In this document: positions 21,889 to 33,249 of the stretch, piece by piece
Numbering within the stretch: the first letter of the stretch is position 1
Layout of the letters: each line of letters starts with the position of its first letter
NCBI GenBank assembly: GCA_025506515.1
Contig: JACCIX010000037.1
Location: 15,001 to 79,000 of the forward strand
Reading direction: 5' to 3'
DNA: 64,000 nt
From: Flaveria trinervia
Lineage: Eukaryota; Streptophyta; Magnoliopsida; Asterales; Asteraceae
Made by a program: the position numbers and the translations under genes
The notes under the pieces: generated by a model
What the model was told of the DNA's origin: nothing
What the model saw: the letters and a program-made list of their open reading frames with translations, nothing else
Databases searched by the model: none

Positions 21889-24800
21889 TCAGTTGAGAAG
21901 ATGACCCATATAAGCACTGGCCTGGAAATGAGTCTCTGATGATTTGGTTAGCAAGTATGGATGGGAACTCTGTATTGGGGACTTGGACACTGAGCTGTTC
22001 CCCCATCCATGAGACTCACTTCCCATGATGAGTCTGTACGACTCTTGTGTAGGCCTCAAGGAGGTGATTTGTTCCTCCATGGTTAGCTCTTCAGCACCTC
22101 CTTCAAACAATGATTCAGGCCCATAATACTCAAATAGGTATTTGGCTGTTTCCAATTCTTTAGCTCCACAGTTGTTATTATTCTGTAAGCAAACTCATCC
22201 GGGAGATTACCCTCTAGGAACAACTGGATCTCATTTTTCCTGACTTCCTCAAGCCTCTTGTAAACTAACCCTTTTTCACTATTTTGTTTTCCAGCATCTT
22301 CTGAGGGGTTAGATTAGCTTTGTAGGCTTTCTTGAAGTCCTCTAGGATTTCCCAGGGTGAAACTACAAAGACCAGAGAGATCACTTCATCTACGATCATT
22401 TTTCACCTGGCCAATGTATCTCTGAGGTAGTTTTTCTTATGAATTCTGTGAGAGACCCTGGGATCAGGCCAAATCCTCACTCTTTCCTTTTGATATTGAA
22501 AGGTATGCTTGAGAGTGTAAAGTTTGAGGGTGCTTCTTCATATTGATGATAGAGATGTGGCTGGCTGCATAAGCTTTGTCAACTCTCTTCAGCAATTCCT
22601 CATCATGCTGTTTATAAAGCTTTTCTTCTTCTAGCTTCACTTTAACCATTTGTCTTTGGAATTCAGGAGTAATTGCTGAGGAGTGACTTGTGGCCTTAGG
22701 CAACTGAATCACAGCTGAGAGTGGCAGCCTATCTTCATCATCTTCTTCATCATCTTCTAGCCTCAATACCCTTCTCTTCTTCTTCAAGGGTATATCATCG
22801 GCTATGAGTTTTGAGATAAGGGAGTTGGTTTGGTGGTTGTGATTTGGGTGGTTTTGGTGTGGGAATGTTGACAGGCTATTCTAGCATTCTTGAGGTGAGT
22901 GTGGCTTTTGATTGCTGGCTAGCTCAGTCCTGCTCCCAACACCCGCTTTATTCAAAGCTTGAATAACAAGTCCCTTAGTATATGCTTCAGACGAACAGAT
23001 CTTGGTGGTGATTGCCAAGATACTGTCCCTGGACCAAGCTTTGATTTCGATCATTGATCTTCCAAGATATTTTGCAATAAATCTAATCATGATCTCAAGC
23101 CTTTCTCTTTCTAACACTTCATAACTTGCCCATCTATTCTGGATTTCTTCAATCTCTAATCGTCGAATCTCGAGTCAAGTTTATCGGTGTCATGGCCTTG
23201 CCTAAACAGCTGATCAATGATGTTGTCCATTGATCTGCTGTGTTCGGCATCAGCCTCTTTTATCAGTAGCTCCAAGGCTTTCTCTTTTTCCTTCTCTTTA
23301 TCGGTCTCCACATTCAACTCCAACTCCTTTTCCACTACTATCCCTTCTGTTTCTTTCTCCTTTTCTTTCTCCTCTGTACTCCTCTTTCTTTTTGCTTTCA
23401 CTGACTTAATCTCCCCTTTTTGGTTGCATTGGTTGCAAGGGGTTGATTGCCAGAAAGCTGTTTGCCCACAACCTCCTCTATCAATGGTTGTATTACTGAG
23501 GAAAGCCTCTCATCAATGGCTTTGATCACTATGTCAGTGATTATGGGTGTGATGAGAGGAGGGAATTTTGAAGGATAGCAGCTATTTGCTCAGGAGGGTT
23601 CTGTTCCTGAGTAATAGTGCCAGAAGCAGAGGCAGGTGGCTGAGTTGTTGGGAGTGGCTTAGTGTTTGTGAGACCTTCAGATGAAGGTGCCATCTGTGAG
23701 GTGGTAGAGGCAGATGGTCTTTGTTCCTTAGAAGTTTTGGCAAGCAGCTCTTTGAGTCTGCTCACCTCCTCTTCCAGGATGGTGTTTTGGGCGATTACAT
23801 CGTAAAGAAGCCCAGGTCATCATCAGTAGTTACTGAATCACCTGACCTCCTGATAGGATCAGGATGAACATGCACTGAGTGTAGCTCAGTTGTAGCATGT
23901 GCCCCTTTGTCTTGGAACTGGGGACTTCCTGCCTCAGGACTTTGTCCTTCATCAGCAGTTGCCTCTGGTAAGGTCTTAGTAATGGTACCAACTACAACCT
24001 GATCATATGCTGAAACAGAGAAGTGGCAGCCTCACCAGAGTTCCAATCTCCAATGCTACACTAGGAGAAGGAACATTGTAACCCCTATGCTGTGGGTTCT
24101 CAGCTGCACTTTGGTCCTCCCCCTCAATGGTAGAAGTATTCCCAGTTGTAATTGGTATCTGGGGAGGGGGTGAGGAGTGCAACTGAGTCAGCACTTGTGC
24201 AACAAGTAGTGTAGGACTTTAGGGCGGTTGCATGTGGTGATGGGTAAAAGCAGTGTGCACCTGGGGAGAATGGTGCTCTTCAATGGCAATCTCCTCAAAT
24301 GAGGAAGATCCTAGATTTGTGGGTACCCCTTCTGTGGTTGCTACAGGCTCCTTTTGAGAGAAATCCTGAGCGGCTGTGGCTGGGAGAGTCCTTATATCCA
24401 ATAGGGGGTTATAACCAGTGGATATAGCCTGCGTTTGTGTTGCGGGCATCCTCAGGGGACTTTTCCCTGAGTAGCCTTTTTGGTTTTCTTTAGTGGGTTT
24501 TTTAGTGGGGACTTTGGATTTGGAGGTGGTGGCTGTGGGTTCAGCTGCGTGGGTTTGCGCAGCTTGGCAGCCATTTGAGTGATTGGTCAGAGTTGTGCCG
24601 GGAGTATACTTCAGGCAATACAGCCATAGCAAGGACTCCCAGGCCAACAAGTCCCTCAGCTTGAAGCTGGTTTTCAATTATGGCCATTATGAACCGAGGA
24701 TATAATATCCAACGGTTAGCAGTTTGTTTTTGAGCCATATCCTTGAGCTCTAAAAATAGTATTTCGAGAAATTTAAAGGGTTGCTCAAGGATGGAGTACA

Positions 24801-25283
24801 TTACCTGTTGCCACCTTGTGGACATTTGATCCCAGATGAAGTCTTAGGAGCCAAACAGACATTTACCATGTGAAATATGAGACGTTCAGCATCATGGAAA
24901 TGTTTCTTCAGTATGGTGGAGGCACTAAGGTTTCCTGATATCCATGGTGGGCAAAGGATAAATCAATTGTGCCCTTTGGATATCCAGCAGGAAAAGTGGC
25001 ATCATCCAGGTGTAGGGTTTGACGAAGTATATCGGGAGTGATGACCATTGGTGGTTGTTGACGACCAACGGAGAGACTCTGTGTTGTTCTCCCCAGTGGT
25101 GAGGGTGACGTTCATCCAAAACTGGTTAAGGGATTCGGCATGAAGGATTGGATTGAGAAGAAAGGCCGTTTTGTAGGGTGACTGGACCATAAGATCAATA
25201 GAATTATCGAACTTAGCCCAGAATGGCGATTTGGTGAGGTAAGCTACACAGTTGTGTCGCGGTTTAAGCTGCATGGTCGCCAT
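21889..25283 (-). pseudogene. Copia I-b accessory ORF (aORF), longin-like N-terminus
   Basis: The ATG at 25283 starts M-A-T-M-Q-L-K-P-R-H-N-C-V-A-Y-L, followed by a segment (IDLMVQSPYKTAFLLNP, then LNQFW) that parallels family II (IISFLTQSSYYTALTVNP). Low-complexity Pro/Thr-rich parts follow (24219-24677), then a Lys/Glu-rich helix predicted as coiled coil (23156-23401), an acidic LEDDEEDDEDRLPL stretch (about 22720-22780) and the conserved C-terminal segment, ending near 21889. Broken by several frameshifts. Total length would be about 1,100 codons. Its position between RNase H and polypurine tract is that of accessory or env-like ORFs, but no signal peptide or membrane segment is evident. 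Confidence 0.75.
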
Positions 25284-26041
25284 AATGAGAGAGAAGTTTT
25301 GGAGATATGAATGTTAGGTTTGAAGAAGATGAGGCTCTGAAGGATTAGGTCGGGGATATTTATAGGGTACGGGTTAGAAAAAGACTAAGGGTTTGGTGTA
25401 GTCATCAGTAGTTTTAAAACGACTGTTGACATGGTATTACCCTTTCAGACGTTGAAACAGCTGAAGTCGTGGTTTTAGGCATCAGTAGTTATAAAACTAC
25501 TGAAGACCATGGTTTTGACTTCAGATTTTGAAAACAACTGATAACTTGGTATTAGTCATTCAGTAGTTGTGAAACTACTGAAGACATGGTTTTGTCATCA
25601 GTTGGTGTAAACAGCTGATGACTTGGTATTAGTCATCAGTAGTTGTGAAACTACTGAAGACATGTTTTGTCATCAGTTGTTGTAAACAGCTGATGACTTG
25701 GTTTAGTCACAGTGGTGATGAAACTATGAAGACATGTTTTTGTTTTCATGTTGTTTTAGAAACAGCAGTTGTAGAAACAATGAGAGAAGTTACTCATCAG
25801 CTGTTTTCGTCAATTCTTAGCTTTTCAGATGTTTCATACTGTCCTCAACACTTACTCTTCAGCCTTTTGGTGTTTTCAGTTGTTTCATAGGAACAGTACT
25901 TATCTGTTACTGATATCAGTAGTTATAATACATCAGTAGTTGTAACTTACTCAGTGTTTTAACAGAATCAGTACTATCTGTGATATGGTTACTAATGATC
26001 ATCGGTATTTATTACTGAGATCATCAGTAATGTCACTTATT
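25284..26041 (-). promoter_or_regulatory. Copia I-b pol-aORF spacer, candidate internal promoter
   Basis: This 758-bp non-coding interval has inverted CAGTAGTT...AACTACTGAAG pairs at about 25486-25505, 25560-25583 and 25637-25660, as in I-a and in the LTR U3. A canonical TATAAATA follows at 25357-25364. Confidence 0.57.
25357..25364 (-). promoter_or_regulatory. TATA box TATAAATA upstream of copia I-b aORF
   Basis: A perfect plant-type TATAAATA on the minus strand, 74 bp upstream of the aORF ATG at 25283. Spacing is conserved with I-a (77 bp). Confidence 0.6.
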
Positions 26042-29000
26042 CTAGCTGCAGCATACCAAGCCTTAACACCAGGTTGTGGAAAGTGAACTATCCAAAGGCT
26101 TAGTAAAAATGTCTGCAAGCTCATCAGAACTAGGCACAAACATAGGATTAATTAGACCCTTTTCAAAACAATCTTTTATAAATTGATGTCTAATTTGTAT
26201 ATGTTTGGTCCTAGAGTGCTGGACTGGATTTTTGAAATGCAAAGAGCTGAAGCACTATCCATTAATAACGGAGTCTTAGTCTCTGTAATGCCATAGTCCA
26301 AAAGTTGATTCTGAAGCCAGAGTACTGGGATGTACAACTTGCAGCAGCAATGTACTCGCTTCTCAGCAGTGGATGTAGCAACAGATGTTTGTTTCTTACT
26401 CTGCCAAGAAATCAAACAGTTGCCTAGGAATTGACATCCACCAGAAGTTGATTTCCTGGTCAACTTACACCCTACATAGTCACTATCAGAGAAAGCAACT
26501 AATTTACAAGAGTGCCCAGTGGAATACCATAAACCAGAGATTGTGTACCTTGCAAATATCTAAAGATCCTCTTGACTGCAATCAGATGAGACTCTTTAGG
26601 ACAGCCTGAAATCTAACACAAAACATGTAGCCAACATAATATCTGGTCTAGAAGCTGTTAAATACATCAAGGACCCAATCATACATCTGTAAAGTGTTTC
26701 ATCAACCATTTACCTTTCTGATCTGTATCCAGTTGTGTGGTGCTGCACATGGGGGTAGAACAGGGCTTACAGTTTGTAAATCAAACTTTTCCAAAAGATC
26801 TTTTGTGTATTTGGACTGATGAATGAAATTCCATCAGCCTTTTGTTTGATTTGCAAACCCAGAAAGAACTGTAATTCTCCCATGGCACTCATTTCAAACT
26901 TCTGTTGCATCAACTTTGTAAAGGCATCACACAACTGAGGATCAGAGGATGCAAAAATAATATCATCTACATAAATTTGAACAAGTAGATTATGTTGCCC
27001 AGCTTTCTTAATGAATAAAGTCTTATCAATGGAGCCTCTAGTGAAATCATTTTCCAGAAGAAAGTTTGATATGTCTCATACCAGGCTCTAGGAGCTTGTT
27101 TCAACCATAAAGAGCCTTATCAAGCTTATACACCCAATTAGGATGTTTATTGTCCTCAAAGCCTGGTGGTTGACATACATAAACCTCTTCTTTAATTTTC
27201 CATACAAAAATGCACTTTTGACATCCATTTGAAAACTTTAAGTTTTTGATAAGCAGCATAAGCTAAAACAATCGATTGCTTCCAGTCTGGCTACAGGGGC
27301 AAAGGTTTCATCATAATCAATACCTTCTTCTTGTGCAAACCCCGAACAACCAGTCTGGCCTTGTTCTTAACAATAAGCCCATTTTCATCAGTTTTGTTCC
27401 TAAACACCCATTTAGTGCCTATTGCACACTTACCTGGAGGTAGAGGAACCAGTTCCCACACTTGCTGTTTCTTGAACTGAAGAAGCTCAAGCTGCATGGC
27501 ATCAACCCATCCATTGTCCTTTAAAGCAATGTGATAATTCTTTGGCTCTTGCTGACTGATGAAGAGAGCATAGAAGCAGAAATTTGACAATTGACTTCTT
27601 GTTGATACGCCAGCAGTGATATCACCAATGATTTGAGACATAGGGGATTCTTCAGATCTTGATACACAATGAGATCTGTGCAAGTGTTTGTAGCAGGTTC
27701 AGCAGCAACAGATGGTGATGGTGATCATTTCCTTGAAACCAATCAGTGGATGGTAATTCAAAGGAGGTTGAATTTGAAGAAATCTCATCAGCATTTGTTG
27801 TGGATGGTGCTACTGGAGCTACAGGAACATCAGGTCTAGCTGAATCAGGCAGTTGATCACTAAACCTGAAGAGGTGAGTACTGCTATCATCATCACATTA
27901 GCACCAGCAGTACACCAGGTGGTGAACTGTTGACAGGAGCAACAGCAGGAGTTTGATAGGAACATATTGCAGTATGTCCAAATCAAATAGCTCCACAGGG
28001 CTTTGTGGAATCTTGTCCTTAGGAGATTCATTAAACTTAACATGTAGAGTCTCTTCAACCGTCTTTGTTCTGCAGTGAAGACTCTGTATGCTTTGCAAGT
28101 TGATGAATAACCAACAAAGTACCCATGCATCCACCTTAGGATCAAATTTTTGGAGTTGATCCCGTGTGTTGAGAATGAAACAAGGACACCCAAATGCTCG
28201 AAGAATGAAATTAGAGGGCCAAATGATGAAGAACTTCATATGGAGACTTCATCAACCTTTGATTTACTAGAACTCTATTCAGTACATAGCAAGCTGTATT
28301 GACAGCTTCAGCCCAAAAAGTCACTGGCAGTCCAGAATCAGCCAACATGGACCTTGCAGCTTCAATAAGGGTCCTGTTCCTTCTCTCCACTACTCCATTT
28401 TGCTCAAGAGTTCTTGGGATGCTATACTGCCTCTTGATTCCCTTTGATACGTAAAACTCATCAAGTGTGTGGTTTCTAAATTCAGTACCGTTATCACTCC
28501 TCACACACTTAACTGGTAGGGAATACTGCTTCTCAACGTGTAACACAAAGTTCACAATGGACTGTGCAGCCTCATCCTTTGAATGCAAGAAGAAAGTCCA
28601 TACAAATCTGGAGTAATCATCCACAATTACCAGACAGTATTTCTTCTTAGCCATACTCATCACTTTCACAGGACCAAAGAGATCCATGTGCAGAAGCTGT
28701 AAGCAGGCAGTGGACTTAGGTTCTTCTATGGAGGGAAATGAAGCTTTGTGCTGTTTTCCTTTTAAACAGGCAGTGCAGTTATCTTCACACTTGAACTCCT
28801 TCATTGGCAGTCCCCTTACTAAACCATAGTTTATCAGCTGATTCATGTTTTTGAGATTAACATGACCCAGCCTTCTATGCCATAGAATAGATTCTTGGGG
28901 GAAGCCCTGGAAAATAGGCAAGGATGGCCTTTGAGATCTATTTTCTTGGAAAGATCTAAGGCATACACTCTTCCTGTCCTGTTGGCCTTTAGGAGAGTGT

Positions 29001-29302
29001 GTTCTTCCCACCTTATCAATCAAATTTAGAACTTTGGATGACAGAATCCGACAGTTCTGACTGTTGAAAAGAGCAACATGGCCTTTGTCACACATTTGAC
29101 TGACACTCAAGAGGTTGTACTTGAGATTTTCCACATGGTTAACATCATCAAACTTTATTTCCCCATTGGAAACAAAGCCTTTGCCAATGATGTAACCCTT
29201 TGCATCATTGCCAATGACACAAACCCCTCCTTCCTTGAGAGTAGTCATTAGCAGTGATCTGTTTCCTGTCATATGCATGGATCCTCCATGTCTACATACC
29301 AG
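26042..29302 (-). pseudogene. pol: Copia I-b pol: protease, integrase, RT, RNase H
   Basis: A 447-codon open frame (28211-29554) covers the protease remainder and almost all of integrase: zinc-binding His/His/Cys/Cys region (LWHRRLGHVN ... CTACLKGKQ), catalytic Asp in LLHMDLFGPV, Asp in VRSDNGTEF and Glu in EQNGVVERRNR, i.e. a complete D,D(35)E set. The protease active site is lost: a 1-nt deletion at about 29290 turns the WYVDSG context into a shifted frame. RT has GTKWVFRNKTDENG (about 27420) and intact YVDD codons at 26962-26973, but frameshifts separate them. RNase H (26176-26463) starts KSTSGGCQFLGNCLISWQSK and shifts frame after STAE. The stop is at 26042-26044. Confidence 0.9.
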
Positions 29303-32170
29303 ATGCCTCTGAGGTATGTTGAAGAACCCTGCAAAATACAACAAATTAGTTAGATTTTGAGACCCGAACCTTTTTGGTCTTGGGCCTGTTCTCATCAACA
29401 GATGGTAAACTAACATGTTTGTTGGAAACAACAGCCTGAGAGGAAGAAGCTGGTGAAGAAAAGGAATCCTTTGGCTTGGACCCCCTTTTCTCTGTGGTTT
29501 CAACATAGGAACATCTAATTGGTTAACTCTTCCCAATAGATGTTGAACCATCATAACCAGCTGTGTCTGATTTTAGGATAAGGCTTTCAGCTCTTCAGAC
29601 ACTTTGGCATTGGAGTTTGATAAGTTCCATGTTGCACCTTCTTCTTTTGAGCAATATCAGCTGTTACCTGTTAACCCCTTCCTTTTGGATTTCTGTTTGC
29701 ACTTGAGGGTTACAGGATTTGATGTTGCTGGTACAAATGTGGCTCCAAACTAAGTTTTCATTTTAGCCATTTTCTCTTGAATTTCTTCTTTATGTTTGAG
29801 TTTGGATCCCCTTTTGTACCAACAATCATCTGTAAGATGATTGAACAAACCACATACTTCACATGGTTTCTTCTTCATCTTCTGATGATCATCAACTAAA
29901 GAGGATGAAACTACTGAAGACTTGCTCTTCAGTACTTTAGAAGCATTATTTGCTTTCTTGACTTCCTCTTAGTAGTCTTCAAACTCTTTCTACTGACAGT
30001 TTTCTCTTCAGTGCTGTCATTAGTTGGAGTTTGAACTTCAGGTGTTAAGTCTTGCTCTCCAGTCCTTTCAGGATTTCAGAAATAACTCCTGAGTTGATCA
30101 TCTCTTTTATCATGTGAGTGTCAGCAGTAGAACCATCAATATCAGCTGATGGTTTTTGAGAGGGCTTAGTGCTGACTTCAACTTTTGATGATGCTCTATC
30201 AAAAGGTGAATCACATAATGAGGGGGATTGGTTATGTCTTTCTCCATCAGATTTCACTTCTGCTTTGAAGCAAAATCTGTAGGAGGAGCAGTGTGATTGT
30301 AACCAATACCATACTCACATTGGAAGCAGATTGCTTACTAAGAAGCATTTCAAAACCTTTGCATGATTGTACCCATCGATCACACTCTACCTGGGTGACT
30401 GCAAGGGTTTCTTTGAGACTTCTCTGGTCATCCAGAATGACCTCTAGCTTAGCCTTTTCATCATTTAGTTGGCATTTAAGCTTATAATCTCATCATTTTT
30501 ACAATTAAGAGCAGACTCAAACTCAGCTTTTCTTTGGAAATGGTTTTCTCAAGCTCAAGTTTTTGATTTATTAATGCTACATTTGCCTCTCTAATTGAGA
30601 CAAAGGCAGCAATGCATGATTCAGAACATAACTTGGCTTTAGCCTCTGAAGATACGAGTTACCTGTGAAGATGATGCATTTGAACAGGAACCTCAGTAGA
30701 CTCCAGGGCCATGAGAGCCAGATTCCCAAAAGGACTGTCACCACCATGTTGACCAGCACCTGTGAACAGTTGTTCATGACCAGACATGTCATCCGGTAAA
30801 CTTCTCCAGTCAACACCTCCAGGGGTGAAGAAGCTGTGTTGTTGAGGTTGAGGAGGTTGATGAGATTGAGATGGTTGAGGTTCTGGTAGTGCATGAGGTT
30901 GTGGTACTATAGGAACTTGAACTTGATTTGATTGTGGCATGTAATAACAAGGGTAAGGATATGGCATTTGACCCTGAGGAACAAAATATGCAGGAGATTG
31001 TGGTTGAGAATGATGACTAGAATTGACAGGATGTTGCCCTCTGTGTGTTGACTATTGCCAGGGAAAGTCACAAAAGGTGCAGAGGAATTAGATCCAGATG
31101 ATCTGCATTCTCTAGCAAAGTGTCTAAGCCTATGGCATTTGTGACACTTCAACTTACTCTTGTCAAAACCAACTTTGGTTTTGCCAGAGAGTCCTGGGAA
31201 ATTTCTTCCAGTTCTTTTGTAGAACTTCTGAGATCTGATATTTATCAAGGCCATTTGGCTCAAAATATCCATCTCTTCTAAGTCATCATCAGCAATCCCC
31301 TTGAGATCATCCATGATGAAGCATAGACTGTCATTATACATCCAGTAAACTGACTATCAACACTCACAAATGCAGAATCAGAAGTGTTTGAAGAGAAGTC
31401 AATATGCTCATCATACTGGCATTCAGATGAAGCATATTCTGACTCATGACCAACCAAGGCAGTGTTGCCTGGTACAAAGTCTTCAGTGAGCTTTCGAGAT
31501 GAAGTCAGTTTTTGTTTCTGTTCTATCTCTCTCCCAAATGTGAGCAATTTCCCATGGAGTTGGGTGAGAGATAGTTTGTCCAAATTTGCACTGGAGCGTA
31601 GGACAATAGTATATGTGTCCCATCTCTTAGGCAGTGATCTGAGAAATCTGTTATTCATCTGGCTATTGGTGTACTCATGTTTGACCATTTTTAATTCAGA
31701 GATCAAACAAGAGAACCGCTCGAACTGTTGAGTCAGTGTCTCACCCTTCCTATGAGAGAATGTCTCATATTGTTGGGCAAGGATTTCTCTATTATTTGCC
31801 AAGACCTCATCTGTTCCTCCAAAATTGTCTTTCATAGCATTGCAGAGGTCATGGGCAGTTTCATGATGCATTAGCCCAGAATAGATTTCATTAGGCAGTG
31901 CCATGGCCAGAATTCCATGGGCTTTTGCATCAATCTCAAACAACTTCTTGTCCTCATCTTGCTCCCTACTCTTCGGAAGCATTTGATTGGTTTCCGGGTT
32001 ATTCACATAGGCTTGTGTGGACCATGTACCACTGATGTCCAACAACCTACGCTGTTAACAGACAGGTGATGGAGCATTCGTCGTTGCCATATGTTATACT
32101 CATTCCTAACCAGCATTGGAGGCTTGGTTGAGGAACCAGTATTGTGAGGATCATTGGAAGGAGTAGTCAT
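29303..32170 (-). pseudogene. gag: Copia I-b gag with two CCHC zinc knuckles
   Basis: The start ATG at 32170 gives M-T-T-P-S-N-D-P-H-N-T-G. The capsid-like core is the 255-codon frame at 31278-32045 (motifs LAMALPNEIYSGLM, QQYETFSHRKGETLTQQFER). The first knuckle CHKCHRLRHFAREC lies within 31090-31150. A Pro/Gln-rich tract follows (30659-30967). A second knuckle CEVCGLFNHLTDDC is encoded at about 29821-29863, just before protease. Frameshifts near 31300, 30950 and beyond break the chain. Two knuckles 1.3 kb apart are unusual compared with the single one of most plant copia Gags. Confidence 0.85.
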
Positions 32171-32394
32171 TGTGAGTCCAATATAATTTAATTCAAGCTT
32201 TTAAATGTTTTTATAAAGACCACAACAGACTCAATGAAAACCAAGAGAAAATCTCAGGATGGTTGACCAGAAAACACAGAAAATTCAATCTCTATAACGT
32301 TTCTTGCAAAACACAAAAATGCTAATTCAATCAAACTTGGATCTTGAATAGCAGTTTCAATGATCAATTATTAGATCGATCAATGATTAAACTT

Positions 32395-32406
32395 GCTCTG
32401 ATACCA
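32395..32406 (-). other. Primer binding site of copia I-b (tRNA-iMet type)
   Basis: TGGTATCAGAGC on the minus strand, two bases inside the 5' LTR. Confidence 0.93.
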
Positions 32407-32408
32407 TT

Positions 32409-33244
32409 TGTAAGGATCAGTGATCACAAGTTTGATGTATTAGAGCGTAGTGCAGCGGAATAAGAACAAGAATTAGACAAATTGTAGCAAGAAATTGATG
32501 CTCGTATGCATTAAGAACAAATACGGTTATAACGAGAGAATATATTTCTGTAACAAGGAATGTTTTAATAATATCGAATATTTCTGATCAAATCATTCAA
32601 TTATTACAATAGGTGACATCCTTATATAGAGTGCAATCGCTGCTGTTATCACGGGAACGTGACAACTGGCAGATCTAATACAAAAATAACACTAACTCTT
32701 AACAAACTACTGAAATGTTCACCAACTACCAAGAACATATCAGAGTGTTAAGTACAAAATAAGAAACTACTGATAAGAAACTATTGAAACTACAACGACT
32801 GAAGAACAAGCTCTTCAGTCGTTTTACAAAACTACTGATAAATATAAAAAAACTGATGAGCACAACAACTGAAGAAGTATTCTTCAGCTGTTGTGTCAAA
32901 CTACTGAAAAGATAAAACATAAAACTACTGAAAGGTAAACCGTCACAACTACTGAAGAAGACCTCTTCAGCTGTTGTGACAACGTCTGATACTTGGTCTT
33001 CAGCACTTGTGTCTTCAGACTTTGTCTTCAGCACTTGTCTTCAGACTTTGTCTTCAGCACTTGTCTTCAGACTTTGTCTTCAGCACTTGTCTTCAGCACT
33101 TGTCTTCAGACTTTGTCTTCAGCACTGTCTTCAGACTTTGTAATCAGCTGTTGTCTTCAGTTGTTGTGGTCTTCAGTAGTTGTTGTGACGTCTGTGGGAC
33201 TTAAAGGTTTTCTGATCCGGCTCATTGGTTCTTTTGGTCCAACA
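32409..33244 (-). repeat. Copia I-b 5' LTR
   Basis: Plus-strand TGTAAGG to CCAACA. The TATA box CTATATAAGG (minus) is at 32620-32629. U3 carries ACTACTGAA motifs (about 32700-32960) and the 13-bp minisatellite at 32998-33141. Confidence 0.95.
32998..33141. repeat. 13-bp minisatellite in copia I-b 5' LTR
   Basis: Same alternating CTTCAGCACTTGT/CTTCAGACTTTGT array as at 21557-21698, with a different order of units in its second half. Confidence 0.85.
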
Positions 33245-33249
33245 ATCAT
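33245..33249. repeat. Target-site duplication ATCAT (right copy) of copia I-b
   Basis: Directly follows CCAACA and is identical to 20973-20977. Confidence 0.95.

Larger units (their letters stand above)
20978..33244 (-). mobile_element. Copia I-b: complete nested Ty1/copia element (12,267 bp)
   Basis: LTRs of 822 and 836 bp, a perfect 5-bp duplication ATCAT, an initiator-tRNA-Met primer site and a polypurine tract define a full element. Gene order equals that of I-a. It is inserted between the gag and protease parts of copia II-a in the same orientation. It keeps longer open frames than I-a (integrase part 447 codons, gag core 255 codons), but still has frameshifts in protease, RT, RNase H and aORF. 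Confidence 0.97.
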
